Assembly: GCA_004295055.1 (NCBI GenBank)
Contig: SHNJ01000030.1
Span: forward strand, 1 to 64,000
Reading direction: 5' to 3'
Origin: Alphaproteobacteria bacterium
Lineage (GTDB): Bacteria; Pseudomonadota; Alphaproteobacteria; SHNJ01
DNA length: 64,000 bases
Positions within the stretch are counted from its first letter, which is position 1, and every line of letters begins with the position of its first letter. Both the position numbers and the translations under genes were made by a program. This document shows, in pieces, positions 24,980 through 33,279 of this stretch. A model generated the notes under the pieces. It saw only the letters and a list, made by a program, of their open reading frames with translations. It ran no database searches and had not been told where the DNA came from.

Positions 24980-26335
24980 ATGAAAAAATCATTTGCATTT
25001 CATCTCCTGTTAGGGATCGGATTAATCTTGCCGGTTTCGGCGCATGCTGAAACGTTGCAGGAAGCCATGTTGGATGCATACAAGCAAAATCCAACCCTGC
25101 AGGCAAAGCGTGTGGAATTACGCGCCGTCGACGAAACTTTGGCAGAGGCGCTGAGTGGTTATCGTCCCACGGTATCCTTGGATGCCAATGCCGGTATCAG
25201 CAAAAGCGACAGCAATTCCAGCAGTCTCACGTCATCGAATGACGACACTTTAACGCCGCGAGCGGCGGCTTTAACGGTGGTGCAACCATTGTTTCGTGGG
25301 GGGCGCACCGTTGCCGCAACCAACCGCGCGGAATTCGATATTCAATCCACCCGTGCGGAATTGCATCAAACAGAACAGCAGATTTTGCTTTCCGCAGTTG
25401 CCGCGTATATGGATGTGTTGCACGATCGCGCGGTTGTTGAATTGAATCAAAACAATCAAAATGTATTGGAACGCCAGTTGAAGGCGACGGAAGACCGGTT
25501 TACGGTCGGTGAATTGTCCCGTACCGATGTATCTCAAGCTGAATCCCGGGTTGAACGCGCCAAGGCTGGCGTTATAACCGCGCAAGGGCAAGTGGCTACT
25601 TCACAGGCCAGATATGAACGGATTGTGGGCCATCTGCCAGGGCCGGAAATAAATCATCCCGTTGCTTTGACAGGATTGCCTGCCAGCCGGCAGGAAGCAA
25701 TTGAGCAAGCGGAAAAGAACAATCCGCAAATTCAATCGGCGATATTTCGTGAAAAATCGGCCAAGGAATCCGTGGACGAGATTAGGGGCTTGGAGTTACC
25801 GGAAGTTAGTTTAACCGGCAGCGTTTCGTCGTCATGGGAACAATTTCGCGATGGCGATCAGACCGATGAAAGCAGCGCTTTGGTGCAGCTAAGTTTTCCA
25901 TTTTATCAAGGTGGCGCGGTTATGGCGCGCACCCGCGCTGCTGGCGAAGTGGCCAATCAGCGCCGTCTGCAATTAACCGAAGCGAACAGGGCGGTTGCGG
26001 AATTGGCGGGAAGCGCCTGGGATGATTTAGCAACGGCGCGCGCGAATATTGAAGCCTATCAAGCGTCCATCAAAGCGGCGGAGATTGCGCTTGAAGGCGT
26101 AAAACAAGAACAAGAGGTGGGATCGCGCACTGTGCTGGATGTATTGGATGCGGAACAAGAATTATTGGATGCGCGCGTCAGTTTGGTTTTGGCGCAACGT
26201 AATGAAGTGATCGCTTCTTACGCTTTGTTGGCGGCGGTTGGCCGATTAACCGCCCAGGATCTAAAACTGACCGATGAAATTTACGATCCGATGCAGCATT
26301 ATAAAAATACCCGCACCCGCTGGTTTGGATATTAA
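24980..26335 (+). CDS. tolC: TolC-family outer-membrane efflux channel
   Basis: This 451-residue protein has a signal peptide (KKSFAFHLLLGIGLILPVSA, cleavage after AHA) and two homologous halves, as TolC does. The beta-barrel strands carry VVQPLFRGGRTVAATNRA and LSFPFYQGGAVMARTRAA, and the long periplasmic helices include AESRVERAKAGVI and EVGSRTVLDVLDAEQELL, which are family motifs. TolC trimerises as an outer-membrane tunnel for efflux pumps and type I secretion. Its position after the rhodanese and before popZ is the usual alphaproteobacterial order. Confidence 0.95.
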   Translation: MKKSFAFHLLLGIGLILPVSAHAETLQEAMLDAYKQNPTLQAKRVELRAVDETLAEALSGYRPTVSLDANAGISKSDSNSSSLTSSNDDTLTPRAAALTVVQPLFRGGRTVAATNRAEFDIQSTRAELHQTEQQILLSAVAAYMDVLHDRAVVELNQNNQNVLERQLKATEDRFTVGELSRTDVSQAESRVERAKAGVITAQGQVATSQARYERIVGHLPGPEINHPVALTGLPASRQEAIEQAEKNNPQIQSAIFREKSAKESVDEIRGLELPEVSLTGSVSSSWEQFRDGDQTDESSALVQLSFPFYQGGAVMARTRAAGEVANQRRLQLTEANRAVAELAGSAWDDLATARANIEAYQASIKAAEIALEGVKQEQEVGSRTVLDVLDAEQELLDARVSLVLAQRNEVIASYALLAAVGRLTAQDLKLTDEIYDPMQHYKNTRTRWFGY

Positions 26336-26536
26336 AATTCAGGCTGTTTTTCGTATAAATTATTCTTTAACAGCAACAGAAATTACAAAACTTGTTGAAA
26401 AATAATGATAATGCTTGCCTTTCGGCTGGTAATTTGTGTTCTACTATAGTGTATATGATCTACTACTGGCGGTAACATATCGTTGCTGCGCGTTCTGTCG
26501 TCCAATACTCGCGTTTTATTTTTTAAGCATAGCCGC

Positions 26537-27310
26537 ATGAGTCAACAAGACAAAGGTCAAGGCGAACCATCTATGGAAGAGATCCTGGCGTCAATCCGCC
26601 GGATTATTTCCGATGATGACAAAGACGAAGAACCAGCTATAGAAGAAGCTGCGCAGGATGCTGCTGCCGAAACTGCTGCGCCAGCGGCGGTGACGACACC
26701 CGATGCTCCAGTAGCGCCAATCCCGCCCACCGAAAATCCGCAATCACCGCCAGAGCCAATGTCCGATACACCCGCCATGGAAACTGCTCCCTCAGAAACT
26801 CCTGCCGAAGAGATAATTGCAGAAGTAGTCGATACGCCGCCGGTTGAAGGCGCGGAAGAATTGGAGTTGACTGAAGTAATCGAAGATACGCCGCAGGAAA
26901 AACCAGCGGAACAGCCAGTCTCCGTCGCTAAGCCTGCGCCGGCCGCCGCGCCAAAAAGCGAAGCCTTGGCCGAGGAAGGCCGCAAAGCCTTTTTGAAGGA
27001 ATCTCCCGGCGCCGTTCCTGCCGTTGTGCCCAAAGAAACGGCGATGGACAGTGATTTTGTTGGGCTAGTGTCACCGCCAATCCGCGAGATTTCCACAAAT
27101 ACGCTGGCGGAGCTTGCCGGGGCTATTCATGCCCGTGGTTTCATGTTAGGAAATGTGTCTATGACCCTAGAAGATTTAATCCGCGATTTAATGCGTCCGC
27201 ATTTGAAAGACTGGCTGGATAAAAACTTGCCAGGCATTGTCGAACGCATGGTCCGCGCTGAAATTGAACGCATGGCTAACGAAGCCGAAGCGCGTAAAGA
27301 TTTAATTTAA
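26537..27310 (+). CDS. popZ: DUF2497 / PopZ-like polar organising protein
   Basis: With the ATG at 26537 the protein has 257 residues and begins MSQQDKGQGEPSMEEILASI; an upstream TTG at 26483 is not needed. PopZ has the same plan: an N-terminal helix EPSMEEILASIRRIISDDD that binds client proteins, a long acidic Pro/Ala/Glu-rich disordered middle (residues about 25-150), and a C-terminal helical oligomerisation part (LIRDLMRPHLKDWLDKNLPG). PopZ self-assembles at the cell pole and anchors the chromosome through ParB. The symbol is by similarity. An ORF on the opposite strand here is a shadow of the low-complexity middle. Confidence 0.9.
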   Translation: MSQQDKGQGEPSMEEILASIRRIISDDDKDEEPAIEEAAQDAAAETAAPAAVTTPDAPVAPIPPTENPQSPPEPMSDTPAMETAPSETPAEEIIAEVVDTPPVEGAEELELTEVIEDTPQEKPAEQPVSVAKPAPAAAPKSEALAEEGRKAFLKESPGAVPAVVPKETAMDSDFVGLVSPPIREISTNTLAELAGAIHARGFMLGNVSMTLEDLIRDLMRPHLKDWLDKNLPGIVERMVRAEIERMANEAEARKDLI

Positions 27311-27317
27311 CCTGAAA

Positions 27318-28007
27318 TTAAAGCCCAATTACAAATTGGGATCGATAGACGAAAAAGTAACGATAAGAAATCGTGCCTAAAAATTCATCCACGGCGCGCT
27401 TGATGGACAATTCATTGCCGGCATCGCGCCAATAATAATCGTCGCCGCACAAAACGCCGCCGGATTTGATTTTTGGATGCCAGGCACGCAAATCCTGGGC
27501 GACGGCTTGATAACTGTGATCGCCGTCGATATATGCCCAATCCAATGATGCATCTTGAATTTTTGCCGCTGCGTCCACCGATGTGTGGCGCATAATTTGC
27601 ACATTGTTCTGATTGGCAAAACGTTTTGCGACATAATGGTATATATTTTCGATGCCTGCGCCGTCATCCACTTTTTCCATATTGATGCCGGGCGGCAAAC
27701 CGTGGCGCGCGCCGATCGTGACGATGCCTTCATCGAACTGCCACGGATCGATCAGATATAATCGTTGTGGATCGCGAAAGCGTAAAATCTTTTCGGAAAA
27801 ATCGCCTTTCCATACGCCGACTTCGGCGCCATTGCTGTTGGCGGGAATGCAATTCAATAATACATAACGCGAACCGGCGGCTTTTTTGAATTCCTTGTCC
27901 GTGATGCGGCTGATCCAGTCCTGCAAATAAAGCGGTAACAGGCGCAGTCCGCCGCGATTGCGTTTGGTGTAAAGTTTTTCGAATTTTTGCTGTAATGCTG
28001 TGGCCAT
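27318..28007 (-). CDS. Class I SAM-dependent methyltransferase (Methyltransf_24-like)
   Basis: This protein of about 229 residues has a SAM motif in GAEVGVWKGDFSEKIL, then YLIDPWQFDEG, and LDWAYIDGDHSYQAVAQDL, a hallmark of the TylF/Methyltransf_24 group, with LKSGG-like KIKSGGVLCGDDYYW. These enzymes often methylate sugars or small molecules. The start is uncertain: an ATG at 28007 and a TTG at 28043 are both possible, and neither has a clear ribosome site. It is convergent with popZ and diverges from the PEP-CTERM-like gene. It may act on surface glycans, which is inference. Confidence 0.8.
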   Translation of the reverse strand: MATALQQKFEKLYTKRNRGGLRLLPLYLQDWISRITDKEFKKAAGSRYVLLNCIPANSNGAEVGVWKGDFSEKILRFRDPQRLYLIDPWQFDEGIVTIGARHGLPPGINMEKVDDGAGIENIYHYVAKRFANQNNVQIMRHTSVDAAAKIQDASLDWAYIDGDHSYQAVAQDLRAWHPKIKSGGVLCGDDYYWRDAGNELSIKRAVDEFLGTISYRYFFVYRSQFVIGL

Positions 28008-28091
28008 GGCAGACGCTATAACATGCAAAAGACGGTTTTTCAATTAATTGCAATGTAATCCTGGGCGCTGTATTTAAATCTGATGCCTAAA

Positions 28092-28157
28092 AAACAGGCC
28101 TGTTTACAGCAATCATATCCTTTTCAACTAAAAATATATTGCAAAAAGATATATTTT
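28092..28157. promoter_or_regulatory. Two palindromes in the methyltransferase/PEP-CTERM divergent region
   Basis: AAACAGGCCTGTTT (28092-28105) is a perfect 14-base palindrome. AAAATATAT (28131-28139) and ATATATTTT (28149-28157) form a 9-bp inverted repeat with a 9-base spacer. Both lie between divergent start codons, where operators are expected. The AT-rich one could also be promoter structure. Confidence 0.4.
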
Positions 28158-28207
28158 ATGATATATCTATAAGCCATTAAAAAATAATAATATTTTGGAG
28201 GATGGGG

Positions 28208-28666
28208 ATGCAAAAGGGTATTTTCGCTGCAGGTGCAGCCGTTATGGTTGCCTGTCTTTCTGGGAATGCAAAAGCTGCTTTTATTAGCTCGGAAACTGTG
28301 ATGGTATGGGCTCCTAAAACCAGCAATGTCGGCCAGGGCGATCCTGGTTACGATGCGATGAGAAACGTCGTACATGTTAGCTCATCCACGTATGCGGCAA
28401 TGAGCGTTCCAGGTATCGTAGCCAATGGCATAGCGGATTATCTGGATCTGCCAAAAATTGTCAGTCCTTGGGGGTCAGAACGCCGTCAGACCGTACCAGT
28501 TTTTGAAAATGCCCCACGTTTCACTTTTGAATCAGGCGGACCAATTCATGCTGGCGGCGGCGGTGGAAGTGGCGGCGTGCCGCAAGGCCCATCTGTTCCA
28601 GCACCGGGCGTATTGGCATTGTTGGGCTTGGGGATCTTGGTTATGGGTGGACGCCGGGCACGTTAA
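28208..28666 (+). CDS. PEP-CTERM-type surface/exported protein
   Basis: The ATG at 28208 is chosen because GGAGG ends 6 bases upstream; an ATG at 28202 is too close to that site. The 152-residue protein has a signal peptide (QKGIFAAGAAVMVACLSG, cleavage after KA) and ends in a sorting signal: a Gly-rich spacer, VPAPGVLALLGLGILVMGG and terminal basic residues RRAR. This matches the PEP-CTERM class, which is processed by an exosortase (EpsH-like) and is often tied to exopolysaccharide. The first motif residues are VPAPG rather than VPEPS, a common alphaproteobacterial variant. No exosortase gene is in the window. Confidence 0.8.
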   Translation: MQKGIFAAGAAVMVACLSGNAKAAFISSETVMVWAPKTSNVGQGDPGYDAMRNVVHVSSSTYAAMSVPGIVANGIADYLDLPKIVSPWGSERRQTVPVFENAPRFTFESGGPIHAGGGGGSGGVPQGPSVPAPGVLALLGLGILVMGGRRAR

Positions 28667-28699
28667 TTCGCGGCTATATTCCAACAAAATTGAATTATA

Positions 28700-28729
28700 T
28701 TGGCGGTTTTAGGATTTAACGGCTATAAA
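28700..28729 (+). promoter_or_regulatory. Candidate promoter for alaS
   Basis: TTGGCG (28700-28705) and TATAAA (28724-28729) are 18 bases apart and lie 27-38 bases before the possible alaS start codons. Confidence 0.4.
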
Positions 28730-28755
28730 TATTATCCCGATAAATTAACGTTTTT

Positions 28756-31431
28756 ATGGATAATATAATGCCGACCGGTAACGACATTCGTAAGACTTTT
28801 CTAGATTTTTTTGCCAAGAACGACCACACCATCGTTCCATCCAGTCCACTTGTGCCGCGCAACGATCCGACCTTGATGTTCGCCAATTCCGGCATGGTGC
28901 AATTTAAAAATTATTTCACCGGCGCGGAAAAGACCGATTTAAAACGCGCGACCACCTCGCAAAAATGCGTCCGCGCCGGCGGCAAGCATAATGACCTTGA
29001 AAATGTCGGGTATACCGCGCGTCACCATACGTTTTTTGAAATGCTGGGCAATTTTTCGTTCGGCGATTATTTTAAGGAACGCGCGATTGAACTCGCCTGG
29101 AATCTTATTACCAAGGAATACGGGATTGACAAAAAACGCCTGTGCGTGACCGTGTTTCACGAAGATAACGAAGCCATTCAATATTGGAAAAAAATCGCCG
29201 GTCTAAGCGACGATAAAATTATTCGTATCGCTACATCCGATAATTTCTGGTCGATGGGCGATACCGGCCCGTGCGGTCCATGTTCGGAAATTTTTTACGA
29301 TCACGGCGATAAAATTGCTGGCGGCCCGCCGGGTTCGCCCGATGCCGATGGCGACCGGTTTGTTGAAATCTGGAATCTGGTATTCATGCAATATGAACAA
29401 GTCAGCGCCGATAAACGCATTGCCTTGCCGAAACCGTCTATCGATACCGGCATGGGTTTGGAACGGGTCAGCGCGGTTCTGCAAGGCGTGCATAATAACT
29501 ATGACACGGATTTGCTGCGCGATTTGGTTACCGCATCGGCGGATATCAGCGGCAAAAAAGCCGAAGGCAAGCAATTGGTTTCCCATCGCGTGATCGCCGA
29601 TCATTTGCGAGCATCGTCATTCCTGATCGCCGATGGCGTGTTGCCGTCTAACGAATGGCGCCGTTATGTGTTGCGCCGGATCATGCGCCGCGCGATGCGG
29701 CATGCGCATATGCTGGGTTGCACCGATCCGCACATGCATAAATTGGTGCCTTCGCTGTTGACGTTGATGGGCACGGCTTATCCAGAATTGGTGCAGGCAA
29801 AAGTTTTAATTACCGAAACGCTGAAGATCGAGGAAGAGCGTTTTAAAACCACGCTGGGCAAGGGATTGAAACTGCTGGACGAGGAATTGGCGAAATTGCC
29901 AGCATCCGCGAAATTGCCGGGCGATGTGGCGTTCCGTTTATACGACACGTTTGGATTTCCGCTGGATCTAACCCAAGACGTTTTGCGCGCCCAAGACCGC
30001 GCGGTCGATACGGCAGGATTCGATTCCGCCATGCAAAAGCAAAAAGAAGATGCGCGCAAGGCCTGGGCCGGATCGGGCGAGGCGGCGGATGAACGCGTTT
30101 GGTTCGATATCAAGGAAAAAACCGGCGCGACAGAATTTTTGGGTTACGACACGCTGACCGCCAGCGGCAAAATTACGTCCATAGTCCAAGGCGGCAAGTC
30201 GGTCGATAAATTGGCCAAAGGGGCGGAGGCCTGGATCACCGTCAACCAAACGCCATTTTACGGCGAATCGGGCGGCCAGGTCGGCGATACCGGCGAAATG
30301 AAAACCGAATCGGGCGCGGTATTGACCGTAACCGACACGCAGAAAAAACTGGGCGATGTGTTCGCGCATTTGGTGAAATCCAACGCCGATGTCAAGGTCG
30401 GGGATGCGGTAAATATGATTGTCGACACAGCGCGGCGAAATCAAATCCGCGCGCACCATTCGGCGACGCATTTGCTGCACGAAGCCTTGCGCCAAAAACT
30501 GGGCACGCATGTCGCGCAAAAAGGATCTTTGGTTTCGGACGAACGGCTGCGGTTCGATATTTCGCATAACAAACCGATGACGGACGAAGAAATTCTGCAT
30601 GTCGAAACCGAAGTGAATAAACGTATTGCTGGCAACACCACCGTCAGCACCCGCTTGTTGCCAAAGGATGATGCCGTGGCGCTGGGCGCGATGGCTATGT
30701 TCGGCGAAAAATACGCCGATACGGTGCGCGTGATCGGCATGGGCGGCGTCGATCCAGGTGCGAAAAAAGAATATTCGCTGGAATTATGCGGCGGCACGCA
30801 CGTATCGCGTACCGGCGATATCGGATTTTTCCGCGTGACCTCGGAATCCGCTGTGGCGGCGGGCGTTCGCCGGATCGAAGGTCTGGCTGGCGGGGCTGCG
30901 ATTGCCTATACCCAAGCCGAGAATAAAATCCTGCAAGGAATCGCCGATACATTAAAGGTGCCAGTGCCGGAATTGCAAAACCGGGTGCAGCAATTGGCCG
31001 AAGACCGCAAGCGTTTGGAACGCGAATTGTCCGATTTAAAAAAACAAATGGCATCGGGCGGTTCCGGTGGAGGTTCATCGCCGGATGTGAAGGATGTTGG
31101 CGGCATTAAATTTTCCGCGCGGCAAGTGGACGGTATTCCAGCCCGCGATTTGAAATCGATTGCCGATACGATTAAATCGAAATTGGGATCGGGCGTGATT
31201 GCGGTGGCCACATCGGACGAAGGCCGTGCGTCGATTGTTATTTCCGTAACGCCGGATTTAACCGCTCGCGTCAGCGCGGTGGATTTGATTAAACTTGCAA
31301 CGCCAATTTTGGGCGGACAGGGTGGCGGCGGACGGCCAGAAATGGCCCAAGGCGGCGGACCGGATGCCGGAAAAATTGCCGATGCCTTTGCCGCGATTGA
31401 AAACGCCTTGCGGCAAAAACAGGCGGCCTAA
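28756..31431 (+). CDS. alaS: Alanyl-tRNA synthetase
   Basis: This 891-residue protein is a full-length AlaRS. The class II catalytic core opens with [20 protein letters not shown] and holds [13 protein letters not shown]. The editing domain has the zinc-binding pattern [12 protein letters not shown] and [15 protein letters not shown]-terminal C-Ala region has a Gly-rich linker near residue 770 and a [12 protein letters not shown] motif. It charges tRNA-Ala and clears mischarged Ser and Gly. The start could be 28756 or the ATG four codons later (MPTGNDIRK). It stands alone, followed by palindromic repeat sequence. Confidence 0.97.
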   Translation: MDNIMPTGNDIRKTFLDFFAKNDHTIVPSSPLVPRNDPTLMFANSGMVQFKNYFTGAEKTDLKRATTSQKCVRAGGKHNDLENVGYTARHHTFFEMLGNFSFGDYFKERAIELAWNLITKEYGIDKKRLCVTVFHEDNEAIQYWKKIAGLSDDKIIRIATSDNFWSMGDTGPCGPCSEIFYDHGDKIAGGPPGSPDADGDRFVEIWNLVFMQYEQVSADKRIALPKPSIDTGMGLERVSAVLQGVHNNYDTDLLRDLVTASADISGKKAEGKQLVSHRVIADHLRASSFLIADGVLPSNEWRRYVLRRIMRRAMRHAHMLGCTDPHMHKLVPSLLTLMGTAYPELVQAKVLITETLKIEEERFKTTLGKGLKLLDEELAKLPASAKLPGDVAFRLYDTFGFPLDLTQDVLRAQDRAVDTAGFDSAMQKQKEDARKAWAGSGEAADERVWFDIKEKTGATEFLGYDTLTASGKITSIVQGGKSVDKLAKGAEAWITVNQTPFYGESGGQVGDTGEMKTESGAVLTVTDTQKKLGDVFAHLVKSNADVKVGDAVNMIVDTARRNQIRAHHSATHLLHEALRQKLGTHVAQKGSLVSDERLRFDISHNKPMTDEEILHVETEVNKRIAGNTTVSTRLLPKDDAVALGAMAMFGEKYADTVRVIGMGGVDPGAKKEYSLELCGGTHVSRTGDIGFFRVTSESAVAAGVRRIEGLAGGAAIAYTQAENKILQGIADTLKVPVPELQNRVQQLAEDRKRLERELSDLKKQMASGGSGGGSSPDVKDVGGIKFSARQVDGIPARDLKSIADTIKSKLGSGVIAVATSDEGRASIVISVTPDLTARVSAVDLIKLATPILGGQGGGGRPEMAQGGGPDAGKIADAFAAIENALRQKQAA

Positions 31432-31484
31432 AATACAGCATATCAAGATATGGATGGGGTTTATCTGGCGGTGATCTAGTTTAA

Positions 31485-31611
31485 GAAATTCCCCTCCCTT
31501 CGGGAGGGGGCAGGGGGAGGGTAAGATTCGGTGATAAACATTTGCCACCGCAATTTCGGATAGACCTTACCCCCCTCCTTATCCTCCCCCAAAGGGGGAG
31601 GAAGTATTTCC
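31485..31611. repeat. Palindromic CCCTCCC-type element upstream of rlmE
   Basis: A left arm at 31485-31525 (GAAATTCCCCTCCCTTCGGG, then GGAGGGTAAG) is matched by an imperfect reverse complement at 31563-31611 (CTTACCCCCCTCCTTATCC, then GGAGGAAGTATTTCC). Each arm has its own small hairpin such as CCCTCCCttcGGGAGGG. It fills most of the alaS-rlmE spacer. A related element lies just after rlmE. Confidence 0.75.
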
Positions 31612-31661
31612 AGATTCTTATCCATTTATGATTTTAAACGAATTGACTGCTATAGGTTCTT

Positions 31662-32345
31662 ATGACTAAAGATAAAGATTGGAAAAAAAGCGTCGGCAAG
31701 CGGCGCAAGGCTGTGCGGGTAAAGAAAAAAACCGGCCAGACCAAATCATCCCACGCCTGGATTTCGCGTCAGGTCAACGATCCTTATGTCGCGGCGGCAC
31801 AGGAACTGGGCTATCGATCGCGTGCGGCATTCAAATTGCTGCAACTGGATGAAAAATACAAAATCTTGCGGCGCGGGCAAAATGTGCTGGATCTTGGCGC
31901 CGCTCCTGGCGGGTGGGTACAAGTCGCGCTGGCAAAAGTCGGTAAGGGAAATTTATTCGGCATCGATTTGCTGCCCATCGATCCTATCGATGGGGCGGAA
32001 TTAGTCATTGGCGATATGCGCGATGACGCATCGATTGCCAAAGTTACCAGTTATTTCAAAGATGGTGTTGATGTGGTGTTATCCGACATGGCGCCCAATT
32101 CGACCGGCGACGCATCGACCGATCATTTGCGCGTGATCGCGCTTGCTGAAATTGCACTAGACGTTGCTGTGCAAGTTTTAAAACCGGATGGCTGGTTCGT
32201 GTGCAAATTCTGGCAAGGCGGGGCAGAAGGCGAGTTACGCCAAAAATTGCAAAAACATTTCAAAAAAGCAATCTTCGCCAAACCGGAAGCCAGCCGCAAA
32301 GAATCGGCCGAAATGTATTTGGTCGCACAAGGGTTTCGCGACTAA
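31662..32345 (+). CDS. rlmE: 23S rRNA (uridine-2'-O-)-methyltransferase
   Basis: This 227-residue RlmE/FtsJ protein has a Lys-rich N-terminal tail and a Rossmann methyltransferase with the K-D-K-E tetrad: Lys in YRSRAAFKLLQLDEKY, Asp in VVLSDMAPNSTGD, Lys in GWFVCKFWQGG, and Glu in RKESAEMYLVAQG. The SAM motif is VLDLGAAPGGWVQVAL. It methylates the ribose of U2552 in the peptidyl-transferase loop. A palindromic element lies on each side of the gene. Confidence 0.96.
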   Translation: MTKDKDWKKSVGKRRKAVRVKKKTGQTKSSHAWISRQVNDPYVAAAQELGYRSRAAFKLLQLDEKYKILRRGQNVLDLGAAPGGWVQVALAKVGKGNLFGIDLLPIDPIDGAELVIGDMRDDASIAKVTSYFKDGVDVVLSDMAPNSTGDASTDHLRVIALAEIALDVAVQVLKPDGWFVCKFWQGGAEGELRQKLQKHFKKAIFAKPEASRKESAEMYLVAQGFRD

Positions 32346-32354
32346 ACTGTAATT

Positions 32355-32502
32355 ACCCTCCCCTTGAGGGAGGGTCAAAGTTGCGTAGCAACTTTGGGGT
32401 GGGGACTTTCTCTATCCGATTAAGATGATTTATAGTATCTACCACCGTATCCCCACCCCAAAATTTCTGTTGAAATTTTGTGCCCTCCCTCAAGGGGAGG
32501 GC
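32355..32502. repeat. Composite palindromic element downstream of rlmE
   Basis: Two arms (32355-32405 and 32450-32502) form a nearly perfect large inverted repeat. Each arm also holds two hairpins: CCCTCCC/GGGAGGG in both, and AAAGTTGC/GCAACTTT in the left arm against AAATTTC/GAAATTT in the right. The second hairpin differs in sequence between the arms, so each arm has kept its own pairing. The outer ends read TTGGGGTGGGGA and its complement. Confidence 0.85.
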
Positions 32503-32530
32503 AGTAAGTATTTTGTATTTGTTTTTCTTT

Positions 32531-32559
32531 TTGACTTATTCGTTTTTTTCCTGTATGAT
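32531..32559 (+). promoter_or_regulatory. Strong sigma70-type promoter before the small-protein pair
   Basis: TTGACT (32531-32536) and TATGAT (32554-32559) have a 17-base spacer. Each hexamer matches 5 of 6 consensus positions, making this one of the best promoters in the window. It would start a transcript near 32566, giving a leader of about 235 bases before the ATG at 32801. Confidence 0.65.
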
Positions 32560-32756
32560 CATTAAAAGCTTAATAAATAGGGTATTTAACTACGTGCAAG
32601 CAATTTTATTACATAGCCAAGAACTAAGCAGCCTGTTAATGGCCGCTTTGGCTGTTGCTTCCTTGCCTGGTTATTCTTTTAGCTTTTCGCGATTTTTCGG
32701 CGCCAGCCGATAATATTCCCCCATTTTTAAGGCCATAAGCGCCCGTCGAATTTAAA

Positions 32757-32787
32757 AACCCTCCAAAGGGTTATTCATCATTTTTTT
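32757..32787 (+). promoter_or_regulatory. Terminator-like hairpin in the leader of the small-protein pair
   Basis: AACCCT (32757-32762) and AGGGTT (32767-32772) form a hairpin and a seven-base T-run follows at 32781-32787, only 8 bases after the stem. The T-run ends 3 bases before the ribosome site, so it may act as an attenuator or stabilising hairpin. The leader 32560-32756 contains no ORF with a ribosome site that I would call. Confidence 0.4.
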
Positions 32788-32800
32788 ATGGAGAATTATT

Positions 32801-32932
32801 ATGCCTGCAACTTGGGAACATCTAACTCCGAAACCTTCGGATTCTAAAGTAGTATCTGGTGCAAAACGCAGCAATCTAGGACCATTACAAACAGTTAGAT
32901 TGATTGACCGCAGCCGAGGGTCTAATGGCTAA
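32801..32932 (+). CDS. Small protein of 43 residues, unrecognised
   Basis: ATGGAGAA lies before this ATG (GGAG 7-8 bases upstream), and a strong promoter and long leader precede it. The product is polar and basic (MPATWEHLTPKPSDSKVVSG at the start) with no membrane segment. Its stop overlaps the start of the next ORF (ATGGCTAA), so translation is probably coupled. I know no family. It is short enough that only expression or conservation could settle it. Confidence 0.5.
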   Translation: MPATWEHLTPKPSDSKVVSGAKRSNLGPLQTVRLIDRSRGSNG

Positions 32933-33164
32933 AAAACCAATTCTAAAGAGGCAGGGTACCAAACCACCAGCGCAAAGCGCCACCACAGAAAGGGCGTCTG
33001 CAGGCTGTAGGTATAGTTTACACGAGCAGGGTGATCTTGAGCTTGGACCCGGAGCAGGTTCGGATATTGCCGGGCCTGCTGCCAATCCTAGAGTAGTGTC
33101 AGATGAATTTGTAAGACTGTATTTAGAATTGCATGGAGGGGCGGTGCGGGACGTGCATTATTAG
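32925..33164 (+). CDS. Small protein of 79 residues, unrecognised
   Basis: The ATG at 32925 overlaps the stop of the 43-residue ORF, with GAGGG just upstream. The protein is basic at the N-terminus (MAKKPILKRQGTKPP), Gly/Ala/Pro-rich in the middle, and ends in a more ordered part (VSDEFVRLYLELHGGAVRD). There is no signal peptide. An alternative TTG at 32904 lies inside the first ORF and is less likely. Promoter, leader and coupling make the pair look like a real two-gene unit. Confidence 0.5.
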   Translation: MAKKPILKRQGTKPPAQSATTERASAGCRYSLHEQGDLELGPGAGSDIAGPAANPRVVSDEFVRLYLELHGGAVRDVHY

Positions 33165-33279
33165 TGGGAATAGGGCTAAAATCCCCTTAAATACAGCGTA
33201 TTTTTCACTTTCCTTTTGCTAGGAAATGTGTATAAATGCAGTGCAACTTAAACAAAAATGAATAAGAAAGAAGTTGCAC

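Noticed and set aside
26557-27096. 179-codon ORF on the minus strand rich in Ser/Gly/Ala
   Set aside because: It is the reverse complement of the low-complexity Pro/Ala/Glu part of popZ, which lacks stops in several frames. The plus-strand DUF2497 motifs are unambiguous.
32480-32713. 77-codon ORF after rlmE with a hydrophobic start
   Set aside because: It begins inside the palindromic element and spans the strong promoter at 32531; no ribosome site precedes any of its starts.
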